Source: Alteromonas mediterranea DE
GTDB lineage: Bacteria > Pseudomonadota > Gammaproteobacteria > Enterobacterales > Alteromonadaceae
Assembly (NCBI RefSeq): GCF_000020585.3
Contig: NC_011138.3
Span: 2,303,680 to 2,367,679 of the forward strand
Reading direction: 5' to 3'
Length of the DNA stretch: 64,000 nt
The notes under the pieces were generated by a model that was given only the letters and a program-made list of their open reading frames with translations, did no database searches and was not told where the DNA came from. Shown piece by piece: positions 46,437 to 55,250 of the stretch; the stretch's first letter is position 1; each line of letters opens with the position of its first letter. The position numbers and the translations under genes were made by a program.

Positions 46437-47129
46437 TTATACGTTTTCTTTAACCTGCGCTTCTGCAAATGCGAGTTTGTGTTGTAAGTGGGGTTTCCCT
46501 TTAAGGTACTCCCGCCTGAAAACACTGAAATAGTGGGCCAAAGTTTCCGCCCCCTTTTTTTGTTCAGCCAACGCCAAGACACTTATCCCAACTTCTGCGG
46601 TGCAGTGTTGAAATGCATGTGTTGATTCTCTCAATAAATAATCCGATGCCACTTCACTGCTTACGCCAAGTACTGGCAAGCAATGTAAATAAGGGCTTTT
46701 CGAAAACATTTTTTTAGCTTCACGCCACGTACCATCCAAAAAGATAAATAGTAACGTTTTGCCGGTATTCAATGGTGGAGCGTCAATACAACGTTCAACT
46801 GCAGCATATTCGTGTGGAAATACCACAATGGGAAAATATTTATCGTCGCTTAACAGTTTCAGTAGCGCTTCATCAGGTTCGGTTCGTCTCCACAAAAACG
46901 CATGGTTGTCTTTAACCACATCCGCTATCAAACGACCTGTATTGGTAGGTTTATAGTACTCGCCTTTGTACATTAAAAACAAAACCGCCACGTCTGTGCC
47001 AGCTTCAGGTTTAAATTCGCAAATACAATTTTGCGCTGGAAGCAAACACGCATCGCAGCGAATTACTTTACTACCACGGGCGTGAAAGGGACGTTCAGCA
47101 CGAGATAACTCATCTAAACGCAATGACAT
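46437..47129 (-). CDS. tapT: tRNA-uridine aminocarboxypropyltransferase, DTW domain (TapT)
   Basis: A 230-aa DTW-domain enzyme of the TapT family, which installs acp3U at tRNA position 47. The N-terminal zinc-type cysteines are CDACLLPAQNCIC, and the naming motif is LDGTWREAKKM. ATG 47129 is preferred to a TTG four codons upstream. It is the last core gene before the left junction of the integrated element. Confidence 0.88.
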   Translation of the reverse strand: MSLRLDELSRAERPFHARGSKVIRCDACLLPAQNCICEFKPEAGTDVAVLFLMYKGEYYKPTNTGRLIADVVKDNHAFLWRRTEPDEALLKLLSDDKYFPIVVFPHEYAAVERCIDAPPLNTGKTLLFIFLDGTWREAKKMFSKSPYLHCLPVLGVSSEVASDYLLRESTHAFQHCTAEVGISVLALAEQKKGAETLAHYFSVFRREYLKGKPHLQHKLAFAEAQVKENV

Positions 47130-47232
47130 AACTGAATTCAAGATAGTAGGTCTTAGCCAAAATTTTTATGGATTTTACCATAGTAATTCATAGCGACTTG
47201 AATATTTAAGCTAGTTTGGAATTTGAAACTAA

Positions 47233-47253
47233 GAAATGGTGCCCGGGGCCGGA
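47233..47253. repeat. Left attachment site (21-bp direct repeat)
   Basis: Starts GAAATGGTGCCCGGGGCCGG plus one A, identical to 57210-57230 and equal to the last 18 bases of tRNA-Leu including CCA. Flanking bases differ on both sides, so the repeat is exactly 21 bp. Here it is only a tRNA fragment. Confidence 0.9.
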
Positions 47254-47314
47254 GTTAAAAAATAAATCCAATTTATTGATTTAGTTTGTATTTTTTAATG
47301 CCAATCTCAAATTA

Positions 47315-47335
47315 TAGCACCAAATGTAGCACCAT
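47315..47335 (+). promoter_or_regulatory. Arm-type integrase binding sites, left end
   Basis: Two TAGCACC motifs 12 bp apart (TAGCACCAAATGTAGCACC...) lie 61 bp inside the left att core. The same 21-bp pair, with one A/G difference, lies at 57082-57102 in the same orientation at the other end. Confidence 0.65.
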
Positions 47336-47413
47336 AAATTTAACCTAGCCTCTTCTAAACAGGTAAGCTCTAACTTAATTCCGTTATTCTAAATTAATCT
47401 AAAAACTTTCACT

Positions 47414-48202
47414 TTAGGCAAGTGAAATAGAGTAGCCGATTACATTTAAAAGGCCACATTTACCACAGGTGAATGTATTACCGTGCTTAATATCTCGCTG
47501 CCAGATAGAAACGGAGTTAAGACAGTCTTTCTTTGCGCATGTTGCGCTTACTATATCGGGTTCGTAACTAAGCTGGTGGTTAACAGCATCAAAAGTAACT
47601 TCGTATGACGCTGAACACTTAGAGTTTGAGCAGTGCAGATTAAACTCACTAACTGTATAGTTAGGCTCACACCCAACACGCTCACCACACTTTTTACAAT
47701 CGAACGCAAAAAGACCTGCTTTAGGAGCAAGTTTAGCGATAGGGCTATTGATCACCTCATCCAGTAAGGTGCTTAACCGTTCCAACGATTTATTAACGCT
47801 GGTGGTATTAAGAGCGATAGGTTCTAAATCACTGTTAAAGCTAGCGTGAAGATAAGAGCCTATCTTATGGTAATGCTTACTCAATTCTTTCCGCGATAGA
47901 ACACGTTCAGTCTCATCCATTATAATGTCGTTCTCGTCTTCCTTACTGGCCATAGTGAGCCTAAACCCCTTGTCAGCATATGGCGCAATCTCAAGCAAAC
48001 GTTTAATAAGTCTGCTTGGCTGCCATTCTTTGAGGTCATCGTTAGACAGCACGCTTTTGTAGCAGCATGCCCTTTCGTATATCAAGCATTCAAGACACTG
48101 CCTAAGTTCTAGGGCCGCATACCGTAGTACCTCTTCGCTATTAGACGGTAACATGGCATTAGCGCGATTTAAGCAGCCCCGTGCTACATCCCTATATTTC
48201 AT
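47414..48202 (-). CDS. HEPN-like protein with C-terminal zinc ribbons (element cargo)
   Basis: A 262-aa protein. Residues 1-150 are helical with a DUF4145/HEPN-like look (RYAALELRQCLECLIYERA). R104-x5-H110 (RKELSKH) could be an Rx4-6H RNase motif. Residues 165-262 hold four Cys pairs: CKKC at 169, CSNSKC at 191, CAKKDC at 222 and CGKC at 246, enough for two zinc ribbons. It lies between the att site and the replication module, where satellites usually carry cargo. A nucleic-acid-directed or defence role is inference. Confidence 0.72.
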   Translation of the reverse strand: MKYRDVARGCLNRANAMLPSNSEEVLRYAALELRQCLECLIYERACCYKSVLSNDDLKEWQPSRLIKRLLEIAPYADKGFRLTMASKEDENDIIMDETERVLSRKELSKHYHKIGSYLHASFNSDLEPIALNTTSVNKSLERLSTLLDEVINSPIAKLAPKAGLFAFDCKKCGERVGCEPNYTVSEFNLHCSNSKCSASYEVTFDAVNHQLSYEPDIVSATCAKKDCLNSVSIWQRDIKHGNTFTCGKCGLLNVIGYSISLA

Positions 48203-48217
48203 GGTAAATCCCTTCTA

Positions 48218-49029
48218 AATTTGCACTATCGATTCTCAATTTGCACTTTACTTTAGTCATCAACCAAGAGTGCAAACGTTTTATTTAGCTGATAAATATA
48301 CAGTTATTTCTGTTATTTGCACTATTTGCACTTTTTGCAGTAGAAATATACCTATCTAACCCCGTGCCCCTTAACTTTTTGCTTTCACGCGAAGAGAAGC
48401 CCGATTCGACACACTATATTTTAGTCTTGCTGTATTGGGTATGAACAACCATAACGAGGTAAAACTCAGTTACCCTTTGAGTAATATTTATAAATTAGGT
48501 CTGGTATACAATACCTTAGTGCAAACATTCAATTTAACGGTGCAATGTGCCCACCATTAAATTGGGCCAAAGCATATAAATCGAACTACGTATGAATTTA
48601 CATATCATTTAAACCAATGATTTTAATGAAGTTATCTCAATTAAAATATAACCCCCCTTTGAAATTTTCTATAGCTGTTAAAGATATGCGGTTCCGTGTG
48701 CCGTACAACCCCCCCTTTCCAAAAGGACCCGTGAAAAAGCATAGGCAAATAGCATTGTGAAGTGAGTTCGTTGGCAAAGGTTATGGTGGTGGGCGTACAC
48801 CATTGCACCTCACTCGTGTGAAGTCTGTTTAGAAGTCTTTACAACTGAAAGCGCGTTATGCCCCGTTGCGCAGGGTAGAAGGGACAACCCCTGACCTAGT
48901 AAAATAGATTGCAAATAGTGCAAATAGTGCAAACGGGAGTCGTAACCCTATGTTTATAAATACATATTTAGCATTTGCACTACTGCAAACGGCTATAAAC
49001 AAAGTGCAAATAGGTACTGCATAGTGCAA
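48218..49029. repeat. Iteron-like array of TTTGCAC/GTGCAAA motifs, candidate origin
   Basis: In about 810 bp without genes, the 6-mer TTGCAC or its complement GTGCAA occurs at 48221, 48241, 48270, 48317, 48326, 48519, 48540, 48918, 48927, 48975, 49004 and 49024 (start positions). Near matches lie at 48335, 48909 and 48983. Copies at 48909-48932 repeat every 9 bp. Two C-runs followed by TTT (48652, 48709) and AT-rich DNA lie between the two clusters. The region is beside the primase-helicase gene, which suits a replication origin; operator sites are the alternative. Confidence 0.7.
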
Positions 49030-49187
49030 ATTTAATAAGATAAATGGTGTGTTATAGGTGCTTACAGAGAAAGAAATGAGCAGTTGGAACAATGCACTTA
49101 TGTAGTTAATTGCATGGAACAATACTAAACCTGTATATCTAAACAGGCTTAGTATATTAAGCATCATCCATTGATATATACACATAA

Positions 49188-52127
49188 TCAGGCTGACTTA
49201 GCGTGTTCAGCATCGTGTTGGTCACTATCGCTTAAAGTCATTCTGTCTACAGCTTCAAAGAGTGAGGAAGCCTTGAACTTAATTACTTGTTGAGGCTTAC
49301 CACCAGCATTAGGTAGAGTCTCAGAGGTGTTAAGCCTACTTCGTTTTAACTCTGACGGTCTGAGAATAGAAACGTCTAAATTTCTAAGCAGTAGAGCGGC
49401 CCGTTTACCATCAAAACCTTTACACATAACATCCATAAATATGTCTTTGTACACGTAATACATATGGTCTGTAGTAGCGTCTTTATCAGGGTGCCTAGTG
49501 GTAATTTGCTCTCTATATCCCCATGTTTCCAATTTAGCTGGTACATGCTCATCAATGACCATAGGGTCTTTTGCCCCTCTTCTATCCCACCGTTTAAAGT
49601 GCTTTTCACCATAAAGCTTTATTTGCTTCGCCAGGTGATTAAGAAGCTGTATCTCTTCTACATTTCCAGTACCGCCCCGAATATCTACCCACATTCTAAA
49701 CAACGATATAGCTGATTGAATAGAATGGCCCTCGTTCCATCCAGTAATGCCAAAAGTTGAAGCAAGCTCACCAGCTAAGCCCACCAGCGCAAACTTTTGA
49801 AAGGCCCTTACTGCTTGCCCACCAGCATCATTACCAAGCACTCGTTCTCTGTACGTGGCAATCTCTGCATGGTGTACTTTGATTAGTTCGCCTAAGTCGG
49901 TACTGGTTAGTTGCTTGATAAACTCTAAGAACGGTTCACCGTGGTACTTTTCACACGCTTTGTTCAAGTGATCAGACAATGCAGCCCCATTTATAAAGTT
50001 ATGTGTATCGGTGTATATGCCATTACGCTTTTTAAGTGCTTCGTCTTCGTGCTGTGAAGCTGGCAGAGAAAGAAAACGCATATGAACACCACCATTAACC
50101 GATTTGCCAATGCTGCCTAAGTAGTCATCAATAGTCTTTTCACCGTTTGACAAGAACGCCAGATTCCAACGTTGTGTTTTCTTCTTAGCATAGTCAGGGC
50201 CAGAGCGGTTCTTTCCTTTACCGTTACCAACCATGTATATGATCCCCTCAATAGTAAGGGGGTTAGCTTCGTTCAGCTCATCAAGCGCCAATAGCATGTC
50301 TGAGTGCAGAGCTGCGGTATCTTCTAAAGCGTTATCAGTGGTACGCCATGAACCTTTAAATTCACTAGGCTTGCCATACACAGAACAAGCAACATTCATC
50401 AACGTTGATTTACCTAAAGAACTATCACCGTAGAAGTGAAATCCAACGTTTTCAGAAAGCCCCATCAAGCTAACTAGGGGGCCAGTAAAGGCTAGAGACA
50501 CAGCAAGAGTAAGTAACGGGTTTCCTTCGCAATATGACGCTATTTCACGTTGCCAATCTGATATAGCGCCAGCGGCCTTTAATTTACAATCACGGGCGTT
50601 TTCATTGTCGTAGAGAAGCGGTGATTCTGTTTCACCTATTGTTTGATCGGGCAAAATGAAAGCGTTTTTATGCCAACCTAACTTTTTAACTAAACCTACT
50701 CTATTGGTTATGTCAGGGCAGTTTAGGTAATCAATGAGTTTTCCTTTCTCTTGCGAGCGTGGCTCTATATGAAGCCCCTCTGAAAGCAATTGTTTTCTAA
50801 TGTCTGAACCACCATCAGTAGCAAACAAGCGTTTAGGAATGTTTAAGCGCTTCTCTTGACCGTCATAGTCTTTAAAGCGCACGAGCACCCCCCAATCTTG
50901 ACCAGAACCACCAGCATCACGGGTTAAGGCTAACAGTTCTAAAGGGGCGCAAATTCGCCTGTATATCTCATTGCCTTTATCATCTGACTTGTAAAACGCT
51001 TCTACACCGTTATCCGTTAATTTAAAGCCTTGAGGTACTTTAGGTTTAATGTCGCTAGGGGCGTGTGTTACCGCTTCTTTTATGAATAGTTCACCACTTT
51101 TCTTTAACGCTTCTAAGTGTGCAGCCCCCCAACCTAGTTCAAGCGCGTCAGCGGCATCTGCTTTATCGGGCCACGTGCAATCTTCACCAAATAAAGGGCC
51201 ACCCTCGCTTTCAGAAAGAGGGGTTTTAGCTAAGCTGTCTAAATTAATAATTCGAATGCTTGCTGCATCTAGTGAAGTGAGTAAGTTCTTTAGCTCTTTA
51301 GCGCACTTAATGCCGGCATTATCATTATCGGGCCATATGATTACATTGCGCTTAGCCAATGGTGTAAAATCGGCCTTACTGATAGAATTAGAGCCGTTAG
51401 GCCACGTCATACATACACAGCTAGGGAACAATGCTTTTGCAGCGTCTGCGGCCTTCTCACCCTCTGTAAGAACTACTGTGGCTTTAGGGCGCTTGGCTAG
51501 TTCATGTAACCCATATAACGGTCGGTCTACTTTAGGCATACGCCAATGCCACTTGATTTCACCTGTCTCATGATTTTTATATAGGGCTAAAGGAGCAAAT
51601 GCTTTTTCTCTTTCGCCGTCTATTTGTTTATCAAAGCGCAGTACTTTAAGAATAAGCTGATTGTTAGCGTCCCTGTATTCCCATGTAAAAGTAGGTAAGC
51701 CATGTTTGTAGTGTTTTTTATAGCAACGTCTAACAAATTCGTTCGGCACAGGCGTTACGTGTAACCATTCTTCGCCATTCCGACGGGCATTTGTGGCGCT
51801 ATTGTTAGTCTTTGTTGGAACTCTATTACCATAGTTGAGTAAGTCGCTAAGATCTTTGAATGCCTCCCCTTGATGCTCGTAGCGTTTGACGTATGCCACC
51901 AGTGATATTATGTCTTGTCCTTTTACTTCTGGAAGCCTTGCAAAGTCAGCCCAAACACCTGTATTGGTATTAATGCTGAATGAACCAGGTTTATTGTCAT
52001 CTCTTACGGGGTTTAACACCGTGTACTCATGGCCTTCATGCTTTCCCCCAGGTAAGTAATAATTTAATACACTATCGATATTGCTTAACGCATATTCATT
52101 TAGGCCTTTAAAATCTAAATTACCCAT
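49188..52127 (-). CDS. Primase-helicase: TOPRIM-like domain plus DUF927 ATPase (979 aa)
   Basis: A large replication protein. The N-terminus (1-100) looks like a primase-associated domain (VRDDNKPGSFSINTNTG). A TOPRIM-like part has VVLTEGEKAADAAKAL at about 218 and VIIWPDNDNAG at about 262. The DUF927 region follows (about 370-650) with Walker A GDSSLGKST at 567 and Walker B MLLALDELNEA at 611. It is last in a chain of overlapping genes, its ATG overlapping the previous stop (TAATG). The iteron-like array lies just downstream. It probably drives autonomous replication of the element. Confidence 0.88.
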   Translation of the reverse strand: MGNLDFKGLNEYALSNIDSVLNYYLPGGKHEGHEYTVLNPVRDDNKPGSFSINTNTGVWADFARLPEVKGQDIISLVAYVKRYEHQGEAFKDLSDLLNYGNRVPTKTNNSATNARRNGEEWLHVTPVPNEFVRRCYKKHYKHGLPTFTWEYRDANNQLILKVLRFDKQIDGEREKAFAPLALYKNHETGEIKWHWRMPKVDRPLYGLHELAKRPKATVVLTEGEKAADAAKALFPSCVCMTWPNGSNSISKADFTPLAKRNVIIWPDNDNAGIKCAKELKNLLTSLDAASIRIINLDSLAKTPLSESEGGPLFGEDCTWPDKADAADALELGWGAAHLEALKKSGELFIKEAVTHAPSDIKPKVPQGFKLTDNGVEAFYKSDDKGNEIYRRICAPLELLALTRDAGGSGQDWGVLVRFKDYDGQEKRLNIPKRLFATDGGSDIRKQLLSEGLHIEPRSQEKGKLIDYLNCPDITNRVGLVKKLGWHKNAFILPDQTIGETESPLLYDNENARDCKLKAAGAISDWQREIASYCEGNPLLTLAVSLAFTGPLVSLMGLSENVGFHFYGDSSLGKSTLMNVACSVYGKPSEFKGSWRTTDNALEDTAALHSDMLLALDELNEANPLTIEGIIYMVGNGKGKNRSGPDYAKKKTQRWNLAFLSNGEKTIDDYLGSIGKSVNGGVHMRFLSLPASQHEDEALKKRNGIYTDTHNFINGAALSDHLNKACEKYHGEPFLEFIKQLTSTDLGELIKVHHAEIATYRERVLGNDAGGQAVRAFQKFALVGLAGELASTFGITGWNEGHSIQSAISLFRMWVDIRGGTGNVEEIQLLNHLAKQIKLYGEKHFKRWDRRGAKDPMVIDEHVPAKLETWGYREQITTRHPDKDATTDHMYYVYKDIFMDVMCKGFDGKRAALLLRNLDVSILRPSELKRSRLNTSETLPNAGGKPQQVIKFKASSLFEAVDRMTLSDSDQHDAEHAKSA

Positions 52128-52513
52128 TAACGTCTCTGCCTTATTGCGTTTTTCATTTTCGCTGCATTAATCTTATTAACGCTTGTGTCTGATTCAATCT
52201 GAGAAGCGTAGACAGCATTGTTTTTTTTACTTTTAATTTTCCGCTTTAGGCCCTTAAGCGTAGCCACGAGACACACGACACAAGAGCCCCCACAAGGAAG
52301 CTTTACAACCTCTCTGGGTAGATGCGCTAAGGGGCTTTTTTCTAGCGTTGCTGGTGGATATATGAGGTAAGTTAAACCATTTACTATAAACGGCTCTTTT
52401 TCCTGAGCCGTGACTTCTTCAGTAACAACTAATGCTATATTTTTAGTTTTAGCAATAACGTGTTCTTGATCAGGTTCCAAGTTCTCTACGCTTAGTTGCT
52501 TCAATAACTTCAT
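52127..52513 (-). CDS. Hypothetical element protein (128 aa)
   Basis: Two parts can be seen: an N-terminal stretch with possible beta structure (ALVVTEEVTAQEKEPFIVNG) and CGGSCVVC, then a strongly basic tail (GLKRKIKSKKN, MKNAIRQRR) suggesting nucleic acid binding. Its ATG overlaps the upstream stop (ATGA) and its stop overlaps the primase-helicase start. No known family. Confidence 0.68.
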   Translation of the reverse strand: MKLLKQLSVENLEPDQEHVIAKTKNIALVVTEEVTAQEKEPFIVNGLTYLIYPPATLEKSPLAHLPREVVKLPCGGSCVVCLVATLKGLKRKIKSKKNNAVYASQIESDTSVNKINAAKMKNAIRQRR

Positions 52514-52692
52514 AGGTCTAACCCCATTTGCTTAGCTTTGTTGCTTACAGAAAGAAGATTGAAAGTTTCGGGGATTTGGTAAACCAAGCATTTGTCACCG
52601 TTAGCCAATGCATGGTGTTTAAACTTGAACTGAAATGCTAAGTGACTAGATGGGGCGTATTCCAAATAGTAGCCCTCGTTCTTCGTTTCCAT
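52510..52692 (-). CDS. Small hypothetical element protein (60 aa)
   Basis: ATG 52692 is part of a TGATG overlap with the stop of the IS-interrupted gene upstream, and its own stop overlaps the next ATG. The protein (METKNEGYYLEYAPSSHLAF...) is soluble with no known motif. A longer reading from a GTG at 52734 would start inside the insertion sequence and is not the original start. Confidence 0.6.
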   Translation of the reverse strand: METKNEGYYLEYAPSSHLAFQFKFKHHALANGDKCLVYQIPETFNLLSVSNKAKQMGLDL

Positions 52693-52769
52693 CACTTCGC
52701 ATGGGCCATGACGTGCTCCAATAGATTCACACACCCAGTTAAGAGATAATTATCTCAACTGGAGTGTAT

Positions 52770-53063
52770 ATGAAAACCCGAAAAAGCTACTCGAAAGAAT
52801 TCAAACTGGATGCGGTGAGTCTGGTTACAGAACAAAATTACAAGATTACTGAGGCTGCTCGCAGTCTTGGTATCAGTGCCAATATGTTAGGCCGCTGGCT
52901 TAAAGAGCAAGAATCAGAAGGGGCTCACGCATTTCGTGGCAATGGTAAGTTGACGCCCGAGCAGGAAGAAATTCGCCAACTGCGAGCAGAGAATAAGCGC
53001 CTGAAAATGGAGAAAGAGATCTTAAAAAAGGCAACGGTCTTCTTTGCCAAAGAAACCAAGTAA
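52770..53063 (+). CDS. IS3-family transposase OrfA
   Basis: A 97-aa DNA-binding protein: [19 protein letters not shown] with an HTH ([22 protein letters not shown]) and a leucine-zipper-like coil ([20 protein letters not shown]). It recognises the IS ends. Near its 3' end a slippery heptamer directs some ribosomes into the orfB frame to make the full OrfAB transposase. Confidence 0.9.
   Translation: MKTRKSYSKEFKLDAVSLVTEQNYKITEAARSLGISANMLGRWLKEQESEGAHAFRGNGKLTPEQEEIRQLRAENKRLKMEKEILKKATVFFAKETK
53024..53030 (+). promoter_or_regulatory. Programmed -1 frameshift site of the insertion sequence
   Basis: A AAA AAG in the orfA frame (TTA AAA AAG) is the canonical -1 slippery heptamer. After slippage the frame runs through [20 protein letters not shown] without a stop into orfB at 53111. 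Confidence 0.8.
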
Positions 53064-53110
53064 AATACGGTTTCATCACCCAACATAAGAAGACCTGGCC
53101 GATTAGCCTG

Positions 53111-53938
53111 ATGTGCGAGATTCTTGGTGTCAGTCGCTGTAATTACTATAGTGCCGTGCGACGCAAGGAACACATTGAACCGGATCCGCAACATGATGAG
53201 TTAATTGAGTGGGTACAGAAAGTAGCAGATGCCAGTGACTTTACCTATGGCGTAAGACGTATGAAACGCGCGTTGAATTCGCTTGGTTATCCGGTTGGAA
53301 AACAGCGAACGAGAGCCTTGATGAAAGAAGCTGGAGTGAGCGTCAGACGACGTAGAAAATACAAAGTCACGACTAACAGCGACCATCAGCAACCTGTCTT
53401 CGATAACGTGCTGTCACGCGACTTTGATGCTCAAAAGCCAGACCAGGCGTATGTCTCTGACATTACCTACATCTGGACGCAAGAAGGCTGGCTGTATCTG
53501 GCCGTAGTGATTGACTTATTCTCACGAAAAATCGTGGGCTGGAGTATGGCATCGCGGATGAATGCCCAGCTTGTGTGTGATGCCTTAACGATGGCTTTGT
53601 GGCAACGTAAACCTAAAGTGGGCCTGATACATCATTCGGATCGCGGCTCTCAATACGCAAGCCGACAATTTAGACAGTTACTGACGCAATACAAGGTAAC
53701 AGGTAGCATGAGCAGGAAAGGTGATTGTTGGGACAATGCCGTCGTAGAAAGCTTCTTCGGCACATTGAAACAAGAGCGAGTGCAGTGGCGTCACTACCAG
53801 AGTCGCCGTGCTGCCCAGCAGGATATTCTGCAATACATCACTATGTTTTATAACAGTCAGCGAATGCACTCATATCTGGATTACAAGAGTCCAAATCAAT
53901 ATGAGGCTGACATGGCTAACTTACAAAAAGCGGCTTAA
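53111..53938 (+). CDS. IS3-family transposase OrfB (DDE integrase domain)
   Basis: 275 residues from ATG 53111, an HTH-like start ([15 protein letters not shown]) and an rve integrase core. Catalytic residues are Asp in VSDITYIW, Asp in [12 protein letters not shown] and Glu in [14 protein letters not shown] (DDE). It is expressed mainly as the OrfAB fusion. Apparently intact, so the IS may still be active. Confidence 0.93.
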   Translation: MCEILGVSRCNYYSAVRRKEHIEPDPQHDELIEWVQKVADASDFTYGVRRMKRALNSLGYPVGKQRTRALMKEAGVSVRRRRKYKVTTNSDHQQPVFDNVLSRDFDAQKPDQAYVSDITYIWTQEGWLYLAVVIDLFSRKIVGWSMASRMNAQLVCDALTMALWQRKPKVGLIHHSDRGSQYASRQFRQLLTQYKVTGSMSRKGDCWDNAVVESFFGTLKQERVQWRHYQSRRAAQQDILQYITMFYNSQRMHSYLDYKSPNQYEADMANLQKAA

Positions 53939-54063
53939 CTGGGTTGTGTGATTTTGGTTGACCACGTCACCAGTACCGCGAGCAGCTCGAAAGCCTATAA
54001 CTTGATTTACAGTAGATCCCAGAAAATAGAAGTGATCAGGCTTATACGGGATAGTCTTTTGCA

Positions 54064-54276
54064 TTACTGCCCCCGTGATATTGCTATACGCTCAGCTTTC
54101 CATTGATTGATTTCTGAAAGAAGCCAGCCGCTTGCTCTACCGCCTAGATTGATTTGACGTGGAAACTCACCTTTTTTGATGAGCTTGTAGATTGTTGGTT
54201 TCTTTAAGCCCACTGTTTTCTCAACATCGGACATTCGTAGAATAGGGTCGTTGATGGTTTGTACTGAGTTTTCCAT
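54064..54276 (-). CDS. alpA: AlpA-family excisionase/regulator
   Basis: A 70-aa winged-helix protein: ILRMSDVEKTVGLKKPTIYK and FPRQINLGGRASGWLLSEIN are the two AlpA signature blocks. In P4-like elements AlpA activates integrase expression or helps excision. Its stop overlaps the ATG of the interrupted gene (TAATG), making it first of the overlapping gene chain. Confidence 0.9.
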   Translation of the reverse strand: MENSVQTINDPILRMSDVEKTVGLKKPTIYKLIKKGEFPRQINLGGRASGWLLSEINQWKAERIAISRGQ

Positions 54277-54379
54277 AGTTATTACTCTCTTAGGTTTCTA
54301 GACGTGTACGGGAGTAACAACATATAAAATTTTGACTAGGGGGGTCGTGAATCCCCTAAAATTTGTAATTCTGTTCAGC

Positions 54380-54410
54380 AAAAAAATAGGGGGAATCGCG
54401 TTCCCCCTTA
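54380..54410 (-). terminator. Intrinsic terminator behind the 250-aa gene
   Basis: GGGGGAA and TTCCCCC pair around TCGCG; on the minus strand a run of seven T follows. A second C/G-run hairpin (TAGGGG/CCCCTA, near 54338-54358) lies between it and alpA. Confidence 0.75.
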
Positions 54411-54431
54411 TTTCTTGGGTACATAAATCAT

Positions 54432-55184
54432 TTAATCACTTAGCGTAACGAGCTTTTTATATTCTCTTGTATATGTAGGGTACGCTAAGCTCCACACTTC
54501 ACCGTCATGCGATGTTCTTATAAATAGTCTCTTTCCCTTGCTGGTGGTTTCGCGCCATATCTCAGCGCTTAAGGGGGTGCTTATCGTAAGTGGTGATTGC
54601 TTGGTGTAGTTTTTTGCTATCATGTGTTTCAGAAGCTGCCCCTCTGTTAACACGTGGCCAGCTTCTCTACACAGTGCATTGAACAAGTATAGAGCTACTT
54701 GTCTTTTATGGCTGTCACCTTTCTTGCTTTGAGATGCCGCCTCCCTAACTCCTTCGAGCTTGCCAAAGTCGTAAGCAAATTTAAGTAACTCAGCATCAGG
54801 AATAGCTACCGTTTTAATTAGAACAGTGGCCAAGAGTAAAGAAGACGCTATAGGCAACTCATTTTCACATGACACCTTTAAAGCTTTTAACATTGAATCG
54901 ATTTTATCGTTCGGTATCCAATGTTTGTCGTTATGAATCCGAAGTTTTTCGTTTAGTGTTTCTAGTAACCCTATATTGGCATCAAGTTTCTTCAATCTTG
55001 CTTTATCAGGCTGAGAATTGTTTTCATCAAATGCAAAATCAGAGAACACAGAGTTGAGTAAAATGTCTAACTCAGTTCTCAATTCCTGCCCTTTAATGCT
55101 TTCAGAGAATACATAGTCTTTTGTGAGATTAGTTTGTTTTGATTGTTGCTTAGATTTCACGTCCGTACCCCTACGGAATCCCAT
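54432..55184 (-). CDS. Hypothetical element protein (250 aa)
   Basis: A soluble, largely helical protein with a basic, Gln/Lys-rich N-terminus (KSKQQSKQTNLTKD) and a C-terminal beta-rich end (RLFIRTSHDGEVWSLAYPTY). GTG 55160 with AGGGG upstream may be the real start, eight codons inside. The middle (KRQVALYLFNALCREAGHVL) could be a winged helix. It lies between the integrase-side genes and alpA; function unknown. Confidence 0.65.
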   Translation of the reverse strand: MGFRRGTDVKSKQQSKQTNLTKDYVFSESIKGQELRTELDILLNSVFSDFAFDENNSQPDKARLKKLDANIGLLETLNEKLRIHNDKHWIPNDKIDSMLKALKVSCENELPIASSLLLATVLIKTVAIPDAELLKFAYDFGKLEGVREAASQSKKGDSHKRQVALYLFNALCREAGHVLTEGQLLKHMIAKNYTKQSPLTISTPLSAEIWRETTSKGKRLFIRTSHDGEVWSLAYPTYTREYKKLVTLSD

Positions 55185-55250
55185 AAAGAGGAACTGGCAC
55201 AGGTGATTGGGGTCACTTTTCGGGAGCTACCCTAGCGCCAGTTTATAAGG

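Larger units (their letters stand above)
52728..53950 (+). mobile_element. IS3-family insertion sequence, 1223 bp
   Basis: Ends are inverted repeats CACACACCCAGTTAAG (left) and, read inward from the right, CACACAACCCAGTTAAG; the left copy lacks one A. A 3-bp target duplication ATT flanks it (52725-52727 and 53951-53953). It carries orfA, orfB and a frameshift heptamer. A self-complementary stretch GAGATAATTATCTC lies just inside the left end, as often seen to block read-through translation. Opposite orientation to the host element's genes. Confidence 0.85.
52692..54064 (-). pseudogene. 48-aa element gene interrupted by the insertion sequence
   Basis: Starts at ATG 54064, overlapping the AlpA stop (TAATG), and reads MQKTIPYKPDHFYFLGSTVN...TGDVVNQN up to the IS at 53951. 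Removing the IS and one copy of the 3-bp duplication joins it to LLEHVMAHAK and a stop at 52692 that overlaps the next ATG. The rebuilt protein has 48 residues and no known family. The insertion removes the last 10 codons and may disturb expression of the genes behind it. Confidence 0.6.

Noticed and set aside
48856-49185. 109-codon leftward ORF after the primase-helicase
   Set aside because: It passes through the iteron-like repeats, and its hydrophobic bias follows from AT-rich DNA; there is no credible start signal.
52510-54064. A single 109-codon gene interrupted by the IS
   Set aside because: The frame is continuous only if no target duplication is allowed; the 3-bp ATT duplication and the TGATG overlap favour two small coupled genes instead.
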